Under the pieces are notes generated by a model. It did not search any database. It was not told where the DNA came from and saw only the letters and a program-made list of their open reading frames with translations. From Micromonospora sp. CP22 (GTDB lineage: Bacteria; Actinomycetota; Actinomycetes; Mycobacteriales; Micromonosporaceae): 64,000 nt of DNA. Below, piece after piece: positions 53,906-61,642 of the stretch (positions within the stretch are counted from its first letter, which is position 1; each line of letters begins with the position of its first letter). Position numbers and translations under genes: made by a program. The DNA is taken from contig NZ_VCJO01000011.1 in the NCBI RefSeq assembly GCF_009712475.1, positions 62,001 to 126,000 on the forward strand, read 5' to 3'.

Positions 53906-53947
53906 CGGGGTGCCGGGCGCCCCGGTGCGGGGCGTTCCGGCACCCCG
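53906..53947 (+). terminator. Terminator of L,D-transpeptidase gene
   Basis: CGGGGTGCCGG (53906-53916) pairs with CCGGCACCCCG (53937-53947), and an inner CGCCCCG/CGGGGCG stem fills the loop. It lies just after the stop. Confidence 0.7.
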
Positions 53948-54174
53948 TCCCGCCCTTGAACGACCGGTCCGGCCCCGCGTCCCGGTCCCGGATCGACGGG
54001 TCCGGCCCCGGGCCCGGCGGCACCTCCGCACCCGCCCGCCCCGGACGGTGTCGCCCGGGGATGCGGGATGGTCCCTAGGGTGGACGCGACCGGCGTGCGG
54101 GTCATGCCCTGGGCTTACCCGGAACCCCACTCCAGCAGGGTGGAAGTGTCGGTGGTGGGGGATAGGTTCTCGAT

Positions 54175-54525
54175 ATGCGACAGCGCGAGGAGCGGTTCCA
54201 CGTCGAGACCAGCGTCTCCGACGAGGCGGTGTGCGTCCGCGTCGTCGGCGTGATCGACATCGCCACCGTCGCGGCGTTCCGCGCTGCTCTGTGGGCGGCT
54301 CCCACCCGCACCGAGCTGCGGGTGGATCTCTCCGAGGTCCGGCTGCTCTCCGCAGCCGGGGTGCGCACGCTGGTCGCGGCCCGACTCTGGGTGCGGTCGC
54401 AGGGTGGTGAGCTGGTGCTGGTCGACCCGCCGCCGGTGGTGGAGCGGGTGCTGCGGGCCACCGGCCTACGGCGCGTCATCCCGGTCGTCGACCACACGCC
54501 ACAGCGGATGCTCGCCGCAGTGTGA
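54175..54525 (+). CDS. STAS-domain anti-sigma factor antagonist-like protein
   Basis: The 116 aa protein is a single STAS domain: VSDEAVCVRVVGVIDIATVA, RVDLSEVRLLSAAGVRTLVA. The serine in LLSAAG is at the place phosphorylated in SpoIIAA-type antagonists. It would bind an anti-sigma kinase; no such kinase is nearby. TAGGTT ends 6 nt before the ATG, a leaderless pattern. Confidence 0.88.
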   Translation: MRQREERFHVETSVSDEAVCVRVVGVIDIATVAAFRAALWAAPTRTELRVDLSEVRLLSAAGVRTLVAARLWVRSQGGELVLVDPPPVVERVLRATGLRRVIPVVDHTPQRMLAAV

Positions 54526-54570
54526 CACGTCCGCCGCGCCGTCGGTGGGCGACGTGACCGGAACGGGGGG

Positions 54571-54620
54571 CGAGCATCCGTCCGGCGCCGGGCACGGGGC
54601 CGGCGCCGGACGGGTGCTCG
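54571..54620. terminator. Bidirectional terminator
   Basis: A 21-bp stem (54571-54591 with 54600-54620, one G-T wobble position) with an 8-base loop lies between the convergent STAS and FKBP genes and directly abuts the FKBP stop. Confidence 0.7.
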
Positions 54621-54621
54621 G

Positions 54622-54999
54622 TCAGCGGACGCCGAGTAGATCGACCACGAACACCAGGGTCTCGTTGGGCTTGATGACGCCACCGGCACCCCGGCTGCCG
54701 TACCCGAGGTGCGGCGGGATGGTCAGGCGGCGTCGGCCACCGACCCGCATACCCACCACGCCCTGGTCCCATCCGGCGATGACCCGTCCGCCGCCGAGCG
54801 GGAAGTCGAACGGCTCGCCCCGGTTCCAGGAGGCGTCGAACTCGGCGCCGGTGGAGTGCGACACCCCGACGTAGTGCACCCGGGCCACCTGCCCGGGCTC
54901 GGCCTGCGGGCCGTCGCCCACGGTGATGTCCTCGATCACGAGGTCGGCGGGCGGGGCGCCCTCGATCGGGCCGATCTCGGGCTTCGCTGCCTGGTTCAT
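54622..54999 (-). CDS. FKBP-type peptidyl-prolyl isomerase
   Basis: The 125 aa protein is a one-domain FKBP: VHYVGVSHSTGAEFDASWNR, VIAGWDQGVVGMRVGGRRRL, TIPPHLGYGSRGAGGVIKPN, ETLVFVVDLLGV. All hydrophobic pocket residues of the FKBP fold can be placed. It is cytoplasmic (no signal) and isomerises proline peptide bonds. CAGGAGTTTCC precedes the ATG. Confidence 0.94.
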   Translation of the reverse strand: MNQAAKPEIGPIEGAPPADLVIEDITVGDGPQAEPGQVARVHYVGVSHSTGAEFDASWNRGEPFDFPLGGGRVIAGWDQGVVGMRVGGRRRLTIPPHLGYGSRGAGGVIKPNETLVFVVDLLGVR

Positions 55000-55051
55000 G
55001 GAAACTCCTGGTGCCTCGGTTCTGGTCAGCACAATCCTGCCGTACGTGTCA

Positions 55052-55083
55052 CGGCGGGCGTCACCGGTAGGTGACGCCCGCCG
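55052..55083 (-). terminator. Terminator of DoxX gene
   Basis: CGGCGGGCGTCACC and GGTGACGCCCGCCG form a perfect 14-bp stem with loop GGTA, 20 bp beyond the DoxX stop. Confidence 0.65.
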
Positions 55084-55102
55084 AGGGGGAGGGTGAGCAG
55101 GG

Positions 55103-55660
55103 TCAGCGGAGCCAGCCGAACCGACCGACGATCGGCAGCCGGGCCCAGGTGCGGCCGAGGCCCCAGGTGTCACCGGCGTTGGTCACCGCGAGCAGGGCCA
55201 GCACACCGGCGTAGACGAGGTGGTCGTCCATGAAGGGGTTGTTCGCCGGAGGCAGGACGGCCGTCCACATCAGCACCAGCAGCAGACCGCCGGCCGCCGC
55301 GGCGAGTCGGATCCCGATACCGAGCAGCAGTGCCGTACCGATCGCGGCCAGCCCGAGCATGAAGAGCCAGTCGGCCCAGGCCGCTCCGGCGATGCCGTTG
55401 TAGAAGCCCTGGAACGGGCCGGCGGTGCCGAAGGTGAGGAATCCCTTGGTCGGGCTGCCTCCGTTGAGCCAGGCGTTCTTCGCCTCGGTGGCGAAACCCA
55501 GGCCGAACAGCTTGTCCAGGAAGGCCCAGAGGAAGATCCAACCCAGCGCCAGCCGGAGACCGGCGAGCAGGTAGCGGGTGGCCCGCGTCCGGTGGTTCTG
55601 CTCCCGGCCGGTCTCGGCCACCGGGGCCTTGGCGGTGTTCCGCTCGATCATCGCGGTCAT
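55103..55660 (-). CDS. DoxX-family membrane protein
   Basis: The 185 aa protein has four membrane helices, starting with LLAGLRLALGWIFLWAFLDK, where the arginine and the Asp-Lys pair are typical of DoxX/thiosulfate:quinone oxidoreductase small subunits. The C-terminal VYAGVLALLAVTNAGDTWGL is conserved. In mycobacteria DoxX proteins join redox complexes. ATG 55660 has AAGGGA upstream at good spacing; a GTG at 55669 is possible. Confidence 0.85.
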   Translation of the reverse strand: MTAMIERNTAKAPVAETGREQNHRTRATRYLLAGLRLALGWIFLWAFLDKLFGLGFATEAKNAWLNGGSPTKGFLTFGTAGPFQGFYNGIAGAAWADWLFMLGLAAIGTALLLGIGIRLAAAAGGLLLVLMWTAVLPPANNPFMDDHLVYAGVLALLAVTNAGDTWGLGRTWARLPIVGRFGWLR

Positions 55661-55929
55661 GATGTCCACGTCCCTTCTCTGCTTCGCACCGCGTGTCCCG
55701 GTGGCACTTCTATTGGACGCCCGCGCGGCGAGCCGGGTCAGGGTCGGCGGGCCGGTGCCGACCGGGACCTTCGACCTGTCTTCACCGGGAGCACGACCGC
55801 TCCAGGGGAGCCGTCGTCATGATCGTCGCCCTAGACTCGGTCGGCCGGTGCGAGGCAACCCGTGTCGACCTGTTCGCGCGACCGTCGTCCGACGCCGGCA
55901 GCCGGCCGACAGGGAGAGGCTGAGGACTC

Positions 55930-56802
55930 ATGGGTACGACGATGACCGCTGACCACGACCGTGCGCTGTCCCCGGTGCCGCCGGAGGCCGGGCGCGGACC
56001 GGTGTTGGTCCGCGCGGCGCAGCGGGTGCACGCCGGGCTGCGGCTGGGCGAGATCGTCCGGCGTCGCCCACCGGGCCTCACCGCGAGCCAGTGGAACACG
56101 GCCAGCCGGGCAGTTCTCGACCATGTGGTCTGCTCGGCGGCGAGCGGCCTGCCCGAGTTCGCCGTCGAGTTCCGGTCGCCGTCGACCGACGCCACCACCA
56201 GGCGGGCCGAGCGGACCACGCAGGCCGTGGCCGCCGCGATCGGCCTGCCGCTGCTGCGGATCGTCTCCGCCACCCTGCGCGACACCGGACACGGCCCGCG
56301 GATCGTCTCGTACGTCGTCGACGCCCGCCGTTACGCCATCGGTGCCGCCGGTTCGGACGTGCCGGCCGTCGGGTTCCGGGACATCGTCGGTCGGCTGCCC
56401 GACGGGCGTGAGGGTGCGGTCAACGACCTCGGCGCGCTCGCCCGCGCGGAGGCGGTGGAGGCGTACGTGGCGCGGCGGCTGACCGACCCGATCCTGCGGG
56501 GGCTGCACGTGCGCTGGCGCGGCGGCCCGGTCGAGGGCTGGAGTTGGGCCGAGGTCCGCCCGGGCGAGGTGCTGGTGGAGCGGGTGAGCGTGCGGGTTTT
56601 CGACCTCTGCTGCGGCGTCGATCCCGCCCGGTTCGCCGAGGACCTCGCCGTTCTCGCGGTCGGGGAGCGGCTGCGGACGATCGAGACCGATACGCCGTCG
56701 CTACTGCCGCGTGGGGATCTGCTCACTGACATTCGGCGGCTGCGGGATCGCCACGAGGAACTCGTCGGCGACTTCGCCTACGAGCATCTCTGCCAGGAGT
56801 AA
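55930..56802 (+). CDS. Hypothetical protein, DUF2726-like nuclease fold possible
   Basis: The 290 aa protein has SAASGLPEFAVEFRSPSTDA, RRAERTTQAVAAAIGLPLLR, which resembles the E-x-D...R-x-x-x-x-x-x-GLPLLRV pattern of DUF2726 and related PD-(D/E)XK folds. The active-site Asp appears to be Glu/Phe here, so catalysis is uncertain. GGGAGAGG lies upstream of the ATG. No neighbour suggests a role. Confidence 0.6.
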   Translation: MGTTMTADHDRALSPVPPEAGRGPVLVRAAQRVHAGLRLGEIVRRRPPGLTASQWNTASRAVLDHVVCSAASGLPEFAVEFRSPSTDATTRRAERTTQAVAAAIGLPLLRIVSATLRDTGHGPRIVSYVVDARRYAIGAAGSDVPAVGFRDIVGRLPDGREGAVNDLGALARAEAVEAYVARRLTDPILRGLHVRWRGGPVEGWSWAEVRPGEVLVERVSVRVFDLCCGVDPARFAEDLAVLAVGERLRTIETDTPSLLPRGDLLTDIRRLRDRHEELVGDFAYEHLCQE

Positions 56803-57104
56803 ACCGGTTCCGCAGCGTCGCCCGGTCGAGCGGGCGGACGGTGACCGGCCGGACGCGGAAAGAAACATCGGAAAAAATTCGGCCGCCTTTGAACCGCTGT
56901 CGGAGCGGACCCGTACCTCACCGGGAATGGACAGGATCTCCCCAACCCGCACCGGCAGGCGCGGGAGACGGTGCGGAAAGGGCATCGTCGTTTGTCGACG
57001 TGCCACCGGCGCGTTCAGGCGGTCCCCGTCGAGCGTGCCACCACGATTCCGTTCGGTCCGTCGAGTCACGAATCAGGAACCGGATCGAGAAGGAGAGCAA
57101 TTCG
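56803..57104. other. Intergenic region without a gene
   Basis: No supportable gene. It holds an AT-rich stretch (GGAAAAAATTCGG at 56870-56882) and the leader of the next gene with AAGGAGAG at 57090-57097. Confidence 0.5.
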
Positions 57105-58358
57105 ATGCGCAGGTCAACCCGGTCGCGCCGACCATCCGGTAACGCGCGGACCAAGCGACTTCTGGCCGTCGGTGCCACGCTCGCTGTCTTCGGCGGCGTC
57201 GTCGCCGTGACCCAGATCTCGTCGGCCGGCGACCGACGGTCACACCAGCAGAAGCGACCCGTGGCCGCCGAGTGTGTCGCACCCAGCCCCGGTGCCACCG
57301 CGCCCACCGCCCGCGGCGCCACCACCACCCGCACCTGGCAGAACGGTCGCTGGGTGGTCAACCACTGGGGCGACGGGCAGCAGACCATCGAGGAGTGCCA
57401 GGAGACCCGCAACGGCGGCGGAGCGACCGCCGGGGCCTTCGCCGTGGCCTGCCCGGACGTGGTCAGCCGACTGCCGCAGGTGCCCGACCGGGCCCGCGCC
57501 GAGGTGGACCGGAACCTGAACGCGTTGCAGACCCAGATCACCGAGGCGGACGCGCGACTGGCCGCAGAGGGCAATCGCGGCCAGCAGTTCATCCGTAACG
57601 CCATTCTCAACCCGCTGGCCAGCAAGCGTCGGGCGACCCTCGACCGGATCACGATCGCCATCGACCGATTCGGTCCCCGGCCACGCGGTCTGGCCAATCT
57701 CGCCACCTGCCAGGTGCAGCCGGTCGACAACAACAACGGCGGCGGCAACGGTGACGGCGGCGACAACGGCGGCGGTGGCGACAACGGCGACAACAACGGC
57801 GGCGGCAACAATGGACTCGACGTGCTGGCGAACAACTGCGACAACAGCCAGCTCCAGGCGCACGACGGTTTCCAGAACGGCAACCGGTGCATCAGCACCG
57901 CCTTCGGCGAGGTCGGTGCCGCGGCCAACAACCCGTCCCTGCTGATCACCGACTTCCCGCAGCAGATCAACCGCAACGAGGGCTTCTCGATCCGGGTCAG
58001 CACCCGCAACCTGGTCCGGGACCGGTTCCTGCCGGCCGGTCAGGGCGGCTACTACCTGGAAAGCTCGCTGCTCGACGGGCAGGGGCTGACCCGGGGACAC
58101 TTCCACACCGCCTGCCGGATGCTGAACAACACGAACGAGGCCCCCGCGCCTGACCCGGTCCCGGCCTTCTTCGTGGCCACCGAGGACGGTGGCGGCGGTG
58201 CCGAGCCGGACGAGGTGACGATCCAGATTCCGGGTCTGCCGGAATCCGGTACCGCACAGTGCGCGGTCTGGGCCGGCGACGGTTCGCACCGCATCCCGAT
58301 GTCGGAGCGGGCCAACCAGACCCCCGCCTTCGACGCGGTGCGCATCCAGGTCAACTGA
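57105..58358 (+). CDS. Secreted protein with Asn/Gly-rich linker
   Basis: The 417 aa protein starts with a basic region and a hydrophobic segment (LLAVGATLAVFGGVVAVTQI), read as a signal peptide or anchor. Residues about 105-205 are helical with paired cysteines. A low-complexity linker of Asn, Gly and Asp follows (NNNGGGNGDGGDNGGG). The C-terminal domain (about 240-417) is a beta-sandwich containing FHTACRMLNNTNEAP and FVATEDGGGGAEPDEVTIQI. I recall similar actinobacterial secreted proteins labelled, probably wrongly, as pecanex-like. Function unknown. ATG 57105 has AAGGAGAG upstream. Confidence 0.72.
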   Translation: MRRSTRSRRPSGNARTKRLLAVGATLAVFGGVVAVTQISSAGDRRSHQQKRPVAAECVAPSPGATAPTARGATTTRTWQNGRWVVNHWGDGQQTIEECQETRNGGGATAGAFAVACPDVVSRLPQVPDRARAEVDRNLNALQTQITEADARLAAEGNRGQQFIRNAILNPLASKRRATLDRITIAIDRFGPRPRGLANLATCQVQPVDNNNGGGNGDGGDNGGGGDNGDNNGGGNNGLDVLANNCDNSQLQAHDGFQNGNRCISTAFGEVGAAANNPSLLITDFPQQINRNEGFSIRVSTRNLVRDRFLPAGQGGYYLESSLLDGQGLTRGHFHTACRMLNNTNEAPAPDPVPAFFVATEDGGGGAEPDEVTIQIPGLPESGTAQCAVWAGDGSHRIPMSERANQTPAFDAVRIQVN

Positions 58359-58394
58359 CACGCGGGCGGAGGCCGTGGGCCGACGCCGAACACT

Positions 58395-58428
58395 GCGGGG
58401 CCGCCCGGATCAGTCCGGGCGGCCCCGC
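58395..58428. terminator. Bidirectional terminator before lsr2
   Basis: GCGGGGCCGCCCGGA and TCCGGGCGGCCCCGC pair perfectly (15 bp) around loop TCAG, between convergent genes. Confidence 0.75.
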
Positions 58429-58498
58429 CGCATGTGGAAGAACTGGTGTGACTCGTGCCAGAACACCGGCACCAACCGCGCCAGGTGGCATCGACGTA

Positions 58499-58846
58499 TC
58501 AGCGGTTCCGGTACGCCTCGACCACCTCGACCGGGATTCGACCGCGTTCGGAAATCTTGTAGCCGTTCCGGAGCGCCCATTCGCGGACGGCGCGGTTCTG
58601 CTCACGGTTCATTCCTGAAGTGCCCGAACCGACACCGCGACGTGGGTTACGGCCAGTGTCGGCGGCGCCACGCCCCAGACGCCGACCCGCATTGATAAAC
58701 GGATCCAACGCCTTGCGCAGGACACCCGCGTTCTCGTCGGAAACGTCGATGGTGTACGCCACGCCATCCAGGCTGAACTCCACCGTACGGTCGGCCTTTC
58801 CGCCGTCGAGGTCGTCGGTCAGCACCGTGATTACTTGTTTAGCCAT
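58499..58846 (-). CDS. lsr2: Lsr2-family nucleoid-associated protein
   Basis: The 115 aa protein has the Lsr2 architecture. The N-terminal dimerisation domain is QVITVLTDDLDGGKADRTVE, FSLDGVAYTIDVSDENA. A glycine/arginine linker follows, and the C-terminal DNA-binding domain is NREQNRAVREWALRNGYKIS with the AT-hook-like RGR in ERGRIPVEVV. It bridges AT-rich DNA and silences acquired genes, including secondary-metabolite clusters. It may thus affect the polyketide cluster here. The leader 58847-59119 is unusually AT-rich. Confidence 0.95.
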   Translation of the reverse strand: MAKQVITVLTDDLDGGKADRTVEFSLDGVAYTIDVSDENAGVLRKALDPFINAGRRLGRGAADTGRNPRRGVGSGTSGMNREQNRAVREWALRNGYKISERGRIPVEVVEAYRNR

Positions 58847-59076
58847 CGTTCATTACTCCCTGTGTCTGACGGGGTGTGCTCAAAGTTTGACTGATCATCC
58901 GCCAATTGCGCAACAAAAGTGTGTGTCGCAGCGGTTCGCGTTTTGCGTCGCATCGAAATCCCGATTCTGGATCTGCCCGCCGTGGCACGGTGAGCCGATG
59001 GCGAGATCACCATCCGCGTCCGTACCGCGCCGGGGTGTGCTGGGTCACACCGAGGAACAACCTGGTCGTGCTGCGA

Positions 59077-59097
59077 CTTGAGCCTGACACGCTCAAC
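59077..59097 (+). promoter_or_regulatory. HAIR element (HspR operator) ahead of lon
   Basis: CTTGAGC-N7-GCTCAAC matches the HAIR consensus CTTGAGT-N7-ACTCAAG. It lies 22 bp upstream of the lon ATG. HspR represses dnaK, clpB and lon in Streptomyces, so lon should be heat-inducible here. Confidence 0.8.
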
Positions 59098-59119
59098 TCA
59101 ATGCGATAGCAGGTGTTCG

Positions 59120-61456
59120 ATGGCAACTCTCCCGGTACTTCCACTGACCGACGCCGTACTACTGCCCGGCATGGCCATTCCGGTGACCCTCGACCCGACC
59201 ACCCAGGCCGCGGTAGACGCGGCCCGTGCCACCGGCGATCGCACGCTGCTCGCCGTGCCGCGCCTGGACGGCGAGTACGGTTCCGTCGGCGCGATCGCCA
59301 CCATCGAGAAGGTGGGGCGACTGCCCAGCGGTGAACCCGCCGCCGTCATCCGTGGCCTCGCCCGCGCCCGTATCGGCTCCGGGGTGCCCGGTCCCGGCGC
59401 CGCCCTCTGGGTCGAGGCGACCGAGATCGACGAACCCGCTCCGGCCGGCCGGGCCCGCGAACTCGCCCGCGAGTACCGCGCACTGGTGACCTCCGTGCTC
59501 CAGCAGCGGGGCGCCTGGCAGGTCATCGACGCGATGGAACGGATGACCGACCTCTCCGAGCTGGCCGACTCGGCCGGCTACGCGCCCTGGCTGAGCCTGG
59601 GACAGAAGACCGAACTGCTGGCCGCGCCGGACGTCACCGCCCGGCTGGAACTGCTCGTCGGCTGGGTCCGGGAGCACCTGGCCGAGCAGGAGGTCACCGA
59701 GCAGATCAACTCCGAGGTCCGCGAAGGGCTGGAGAAGTCGCAGCGGGAGTTCCTGCTGCGCCAGCAACTCGCCGCGATCCGCAAGGAACTCGGCGAGGAC
59801 GCCCCGGAAGGCTCGGCCGACTACCGGTCCCGCGTCGAGACCGCCGACCTGCCCGAAAAGGTACGCGAGGCGGCGCTGCGCGAGGTCGGCAAGCTGGAAC
59901 GGGCCAGCGACGCCTCACCGGAGGCGGGCTGGATCCGTACCTGGCTCGACACGGTGCTGGAGATGCCGTGGAGCACGCGTACCGAGGACAACACCGACCT
60001 GACCGCCGCGCGGGCCGTGCTCGACGCCGACCACGCCGGGCTGGCCGATGTGAAGGACCGCATCCTGGAGTATCTGGCGGTGCGCAACCGGCGCGCCGAG
60101 CGTGACCTCGGTGTGGTCGGCGGCCGTGGTTCCGGTGCGGTCCTGGCCCTCGCCGGTCCGCCCGGGGTCGGTAAGACCAGCCTCGGTGAGTCGGTCGCCC
60201 GAGCGCTCGGCCGCAGGTTCGTCCGCCTCTCCCTCGGCGGCATCCGCGACGAGGCGGAGATCCGGGGCCACCGGCGCACCTACGTCGGCGCGCTGCCCGG
60301 CCGCATCGTCCGGGCGTTGCGCGAGGCGGGCTCGATGAACCCGGTGGTGCTGCTCGACGAGGTCGACAAGCTCTCCGTGGGGTACGCCGGAGACCCGGCC
60401 GCAGCCCTGCTGGAGGTGCTCGACCCGGCCCAGAACCATACCTTCCGGGACCACTACCTGGAGGTCGACCTCGATCTGTCCGATGTGCTGTTCCTGGCCA
60501 CCGCCAACGTGGTGGAGGCCATTCCCGGCCCGCTGCTGGACCGGATGGAACTGGTCACCCTGGACGGGTACACCGAGGACGAGAAGGTCGCCATCGCCCG
60601 TGACCACCTGCTGCCCCGGCAACGGGAGCAGGCCGGACTGACCGCCGACGAGGTCGACGTGGACCCCTCGGCGCTGGGCCGCATCGCGGGGGAGTACACC
60701 CGGGAGGCCGGCGTACGGCAGTTGGAACGGGCCCTCGCGAAGATCATGCGCAAGGTCGCGGTGGCGCTCACCGACGACCCGGCACCGGTCCGCGTCGGCG
60801 TCGACGACCTGGTCCGCTACCTCGGTCGGCCGAAGCACACCCCGGAGTCGGCGGAACGCACCGCGACCCCGGGCGTCGCCACCGGCCTGGCGGTCACCGG
60901 CGCCGGGGGAGACGTGCTGTTCATCGAGGCGACGAGCATGGAGGGCGAACCGGGACTGACCCTCACCGGTCAGCTCGGCGACGTGATGAAGGAATCGGCA
61001 CACATCGCCCTCTCCTACCTGCGCGCCAACGGCCGTCGCCTCGGCCTGGACCCGAACGCCCTCGCCGGGCGGCGGATCCACCTGCACGTCCCGGCGGGCG
61101 CGGTGCCCAAGGACGGCCCCAGCGCCGGCATCACGATGGTCACCGCCCTGGCGTCGCTGGCCAGCGGTCGCCCGGTACGCCCCGAGTTCGGGATGACCGG
61201 CGAGGTGACCCTCTCCGGTCGGGTGCTACCCATCGGCGGGGTGAAGCAGAAGCTCCTCGCCGCCCACCGGGCCGGCCTGACCGAGGTGATCATCCCGGCC
61301 CGGAACGAGCCGGACCTGGACGACCTGCCGACCGAGGTACGCGAGGCGTTGACCGTGCACGTGCTGGCCGACGTCGCCGACGTGCTAGCCCTAGCGCTGC
61401 GACCGGCCGAGATCGACCCGGCATCACTGCCCAACCACCACCTCACCACCACCTGA
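59120..61456 (+). CDS. lon: ATP-dependent Lon protease
   Basis: The 778 aa protein has the three Lon parts: the N-terminal substrate domain (TLPVLPLTDAVLLPGMAIPV), the AAA+ domain with Walker A AGPPGVGKTSLGESVARALG and Walker B VVLLDEVDKL, and the C-terminal protease with Ser668 in KDGPSAGITMVTAL and Lys711 in IGGVKQKLLAA. It degrades misfolded and regulatory proteins in the cytoplasm. ATG 59120 has AGGTG upstream; frames further up lack the family's opening. Regulation by HspR is indicated by the HAIR element. Confidence 0.96.
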   Translation: MATLPVLPLTDAVLLPGMAIPVTLDPTTQAAVDAARATGDRTLLAVPRLDGEYGSVGAIATIEKVGRLPSGEPAAVIRGLARARIGSGVPGPGAALWVEATEIDEPAPAGRARELAREYRALVTSVLQQRGAWQVIDAMERMTDLSELADSAGYAPWLSLGQKTELLAAPDVTARLELLVGWVREHLAEQEVTEQINSEVREGLEKSQREFLLRQQLAAIRKELGEDAPEGSADYRSRVETADLPEKVREAALREVGKLERASDASPEAGWIRTWLDTVLEMPWSTRTEDNTDLTAARAVLDADHAGLADVKDRILEYLAVRNRRAERDLGVVGGRGSGAVLALAGPPGVGKTSLGESVARALGRRFVRLSLGGIRDEAEIRGHRRTYVGALPGRIVRALREAGSMNPVVLLDEVDKLSVGYAGDPAAALLEVLDPAQNHTFRDHYLEVDLDLSDVLFLATANVVEAIPGPLLDRMELVTLDGYTEDEKVAIARDHLLPRQREQAGLTADEVDVDPSALGRIAGEYTREAGVRQLERALAKIMRKVAVALTDDPAPVRVGVDDLVRYLGRPKHTPESAERTATPGVATGLAVTGAGGDVLFIEATSMEGEPGLTLTGQLGDVMKESAHIALSYLRANGRRLGLDPNALAGRRIHLHVPAGAVPKDGPSAGITMVTALASLASGRPVRPEFGMTGEVTLSGRVLPIGGVKQKLLAAHRAGLTEVIIPARNEPDLDDLPTEVREALTVHVLADVADVLALALRPAEIDPASLPNHHLTTT

Positions 61457-61461
61457 TGTGG

Positions 61462-61633
61462 AAGGAAGGGCACCTTATTAACGCCTGCGGTAGAGCAGGG
61501 GCCCCTTTTTAACAGGATCGTTCGGCGACTGGCGCCACCTCGGCAGGGGTGGCGCCAGTCGCCGAACGGCTGGGGTGGTGTGGTGAGAAGGGTTCCCCTC
61601 TATACACCAGGCGTTAATAAGGTGCCCTTCCTT
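61462..61633. repeat. Nested inverted-repeat element
   Basis: A 26-bp perfect inverted repeat (61462-61487 with 61608-61633; arm begins AAGGAAGGGCACCTTATTAA) encloses a second, 21-bp perfect inverted repeat (61519-61539 with 61548-61568; arm begins CGTTCGGCGACTGGCGCCAC, loop TCGGCAGG). The left outer arm is followed by GGGGCCCCTTTTTAAC and the right one is preceded by AAGGGTTCCCCTCTAT. The inner hairpin can terminate lon or the convergent helicase gene. The outer arms resemble dispersed MITE-like repeats of related genomes. Confidence 0.75.
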
Positions 61634-61642
61634 ACTCCCGGC

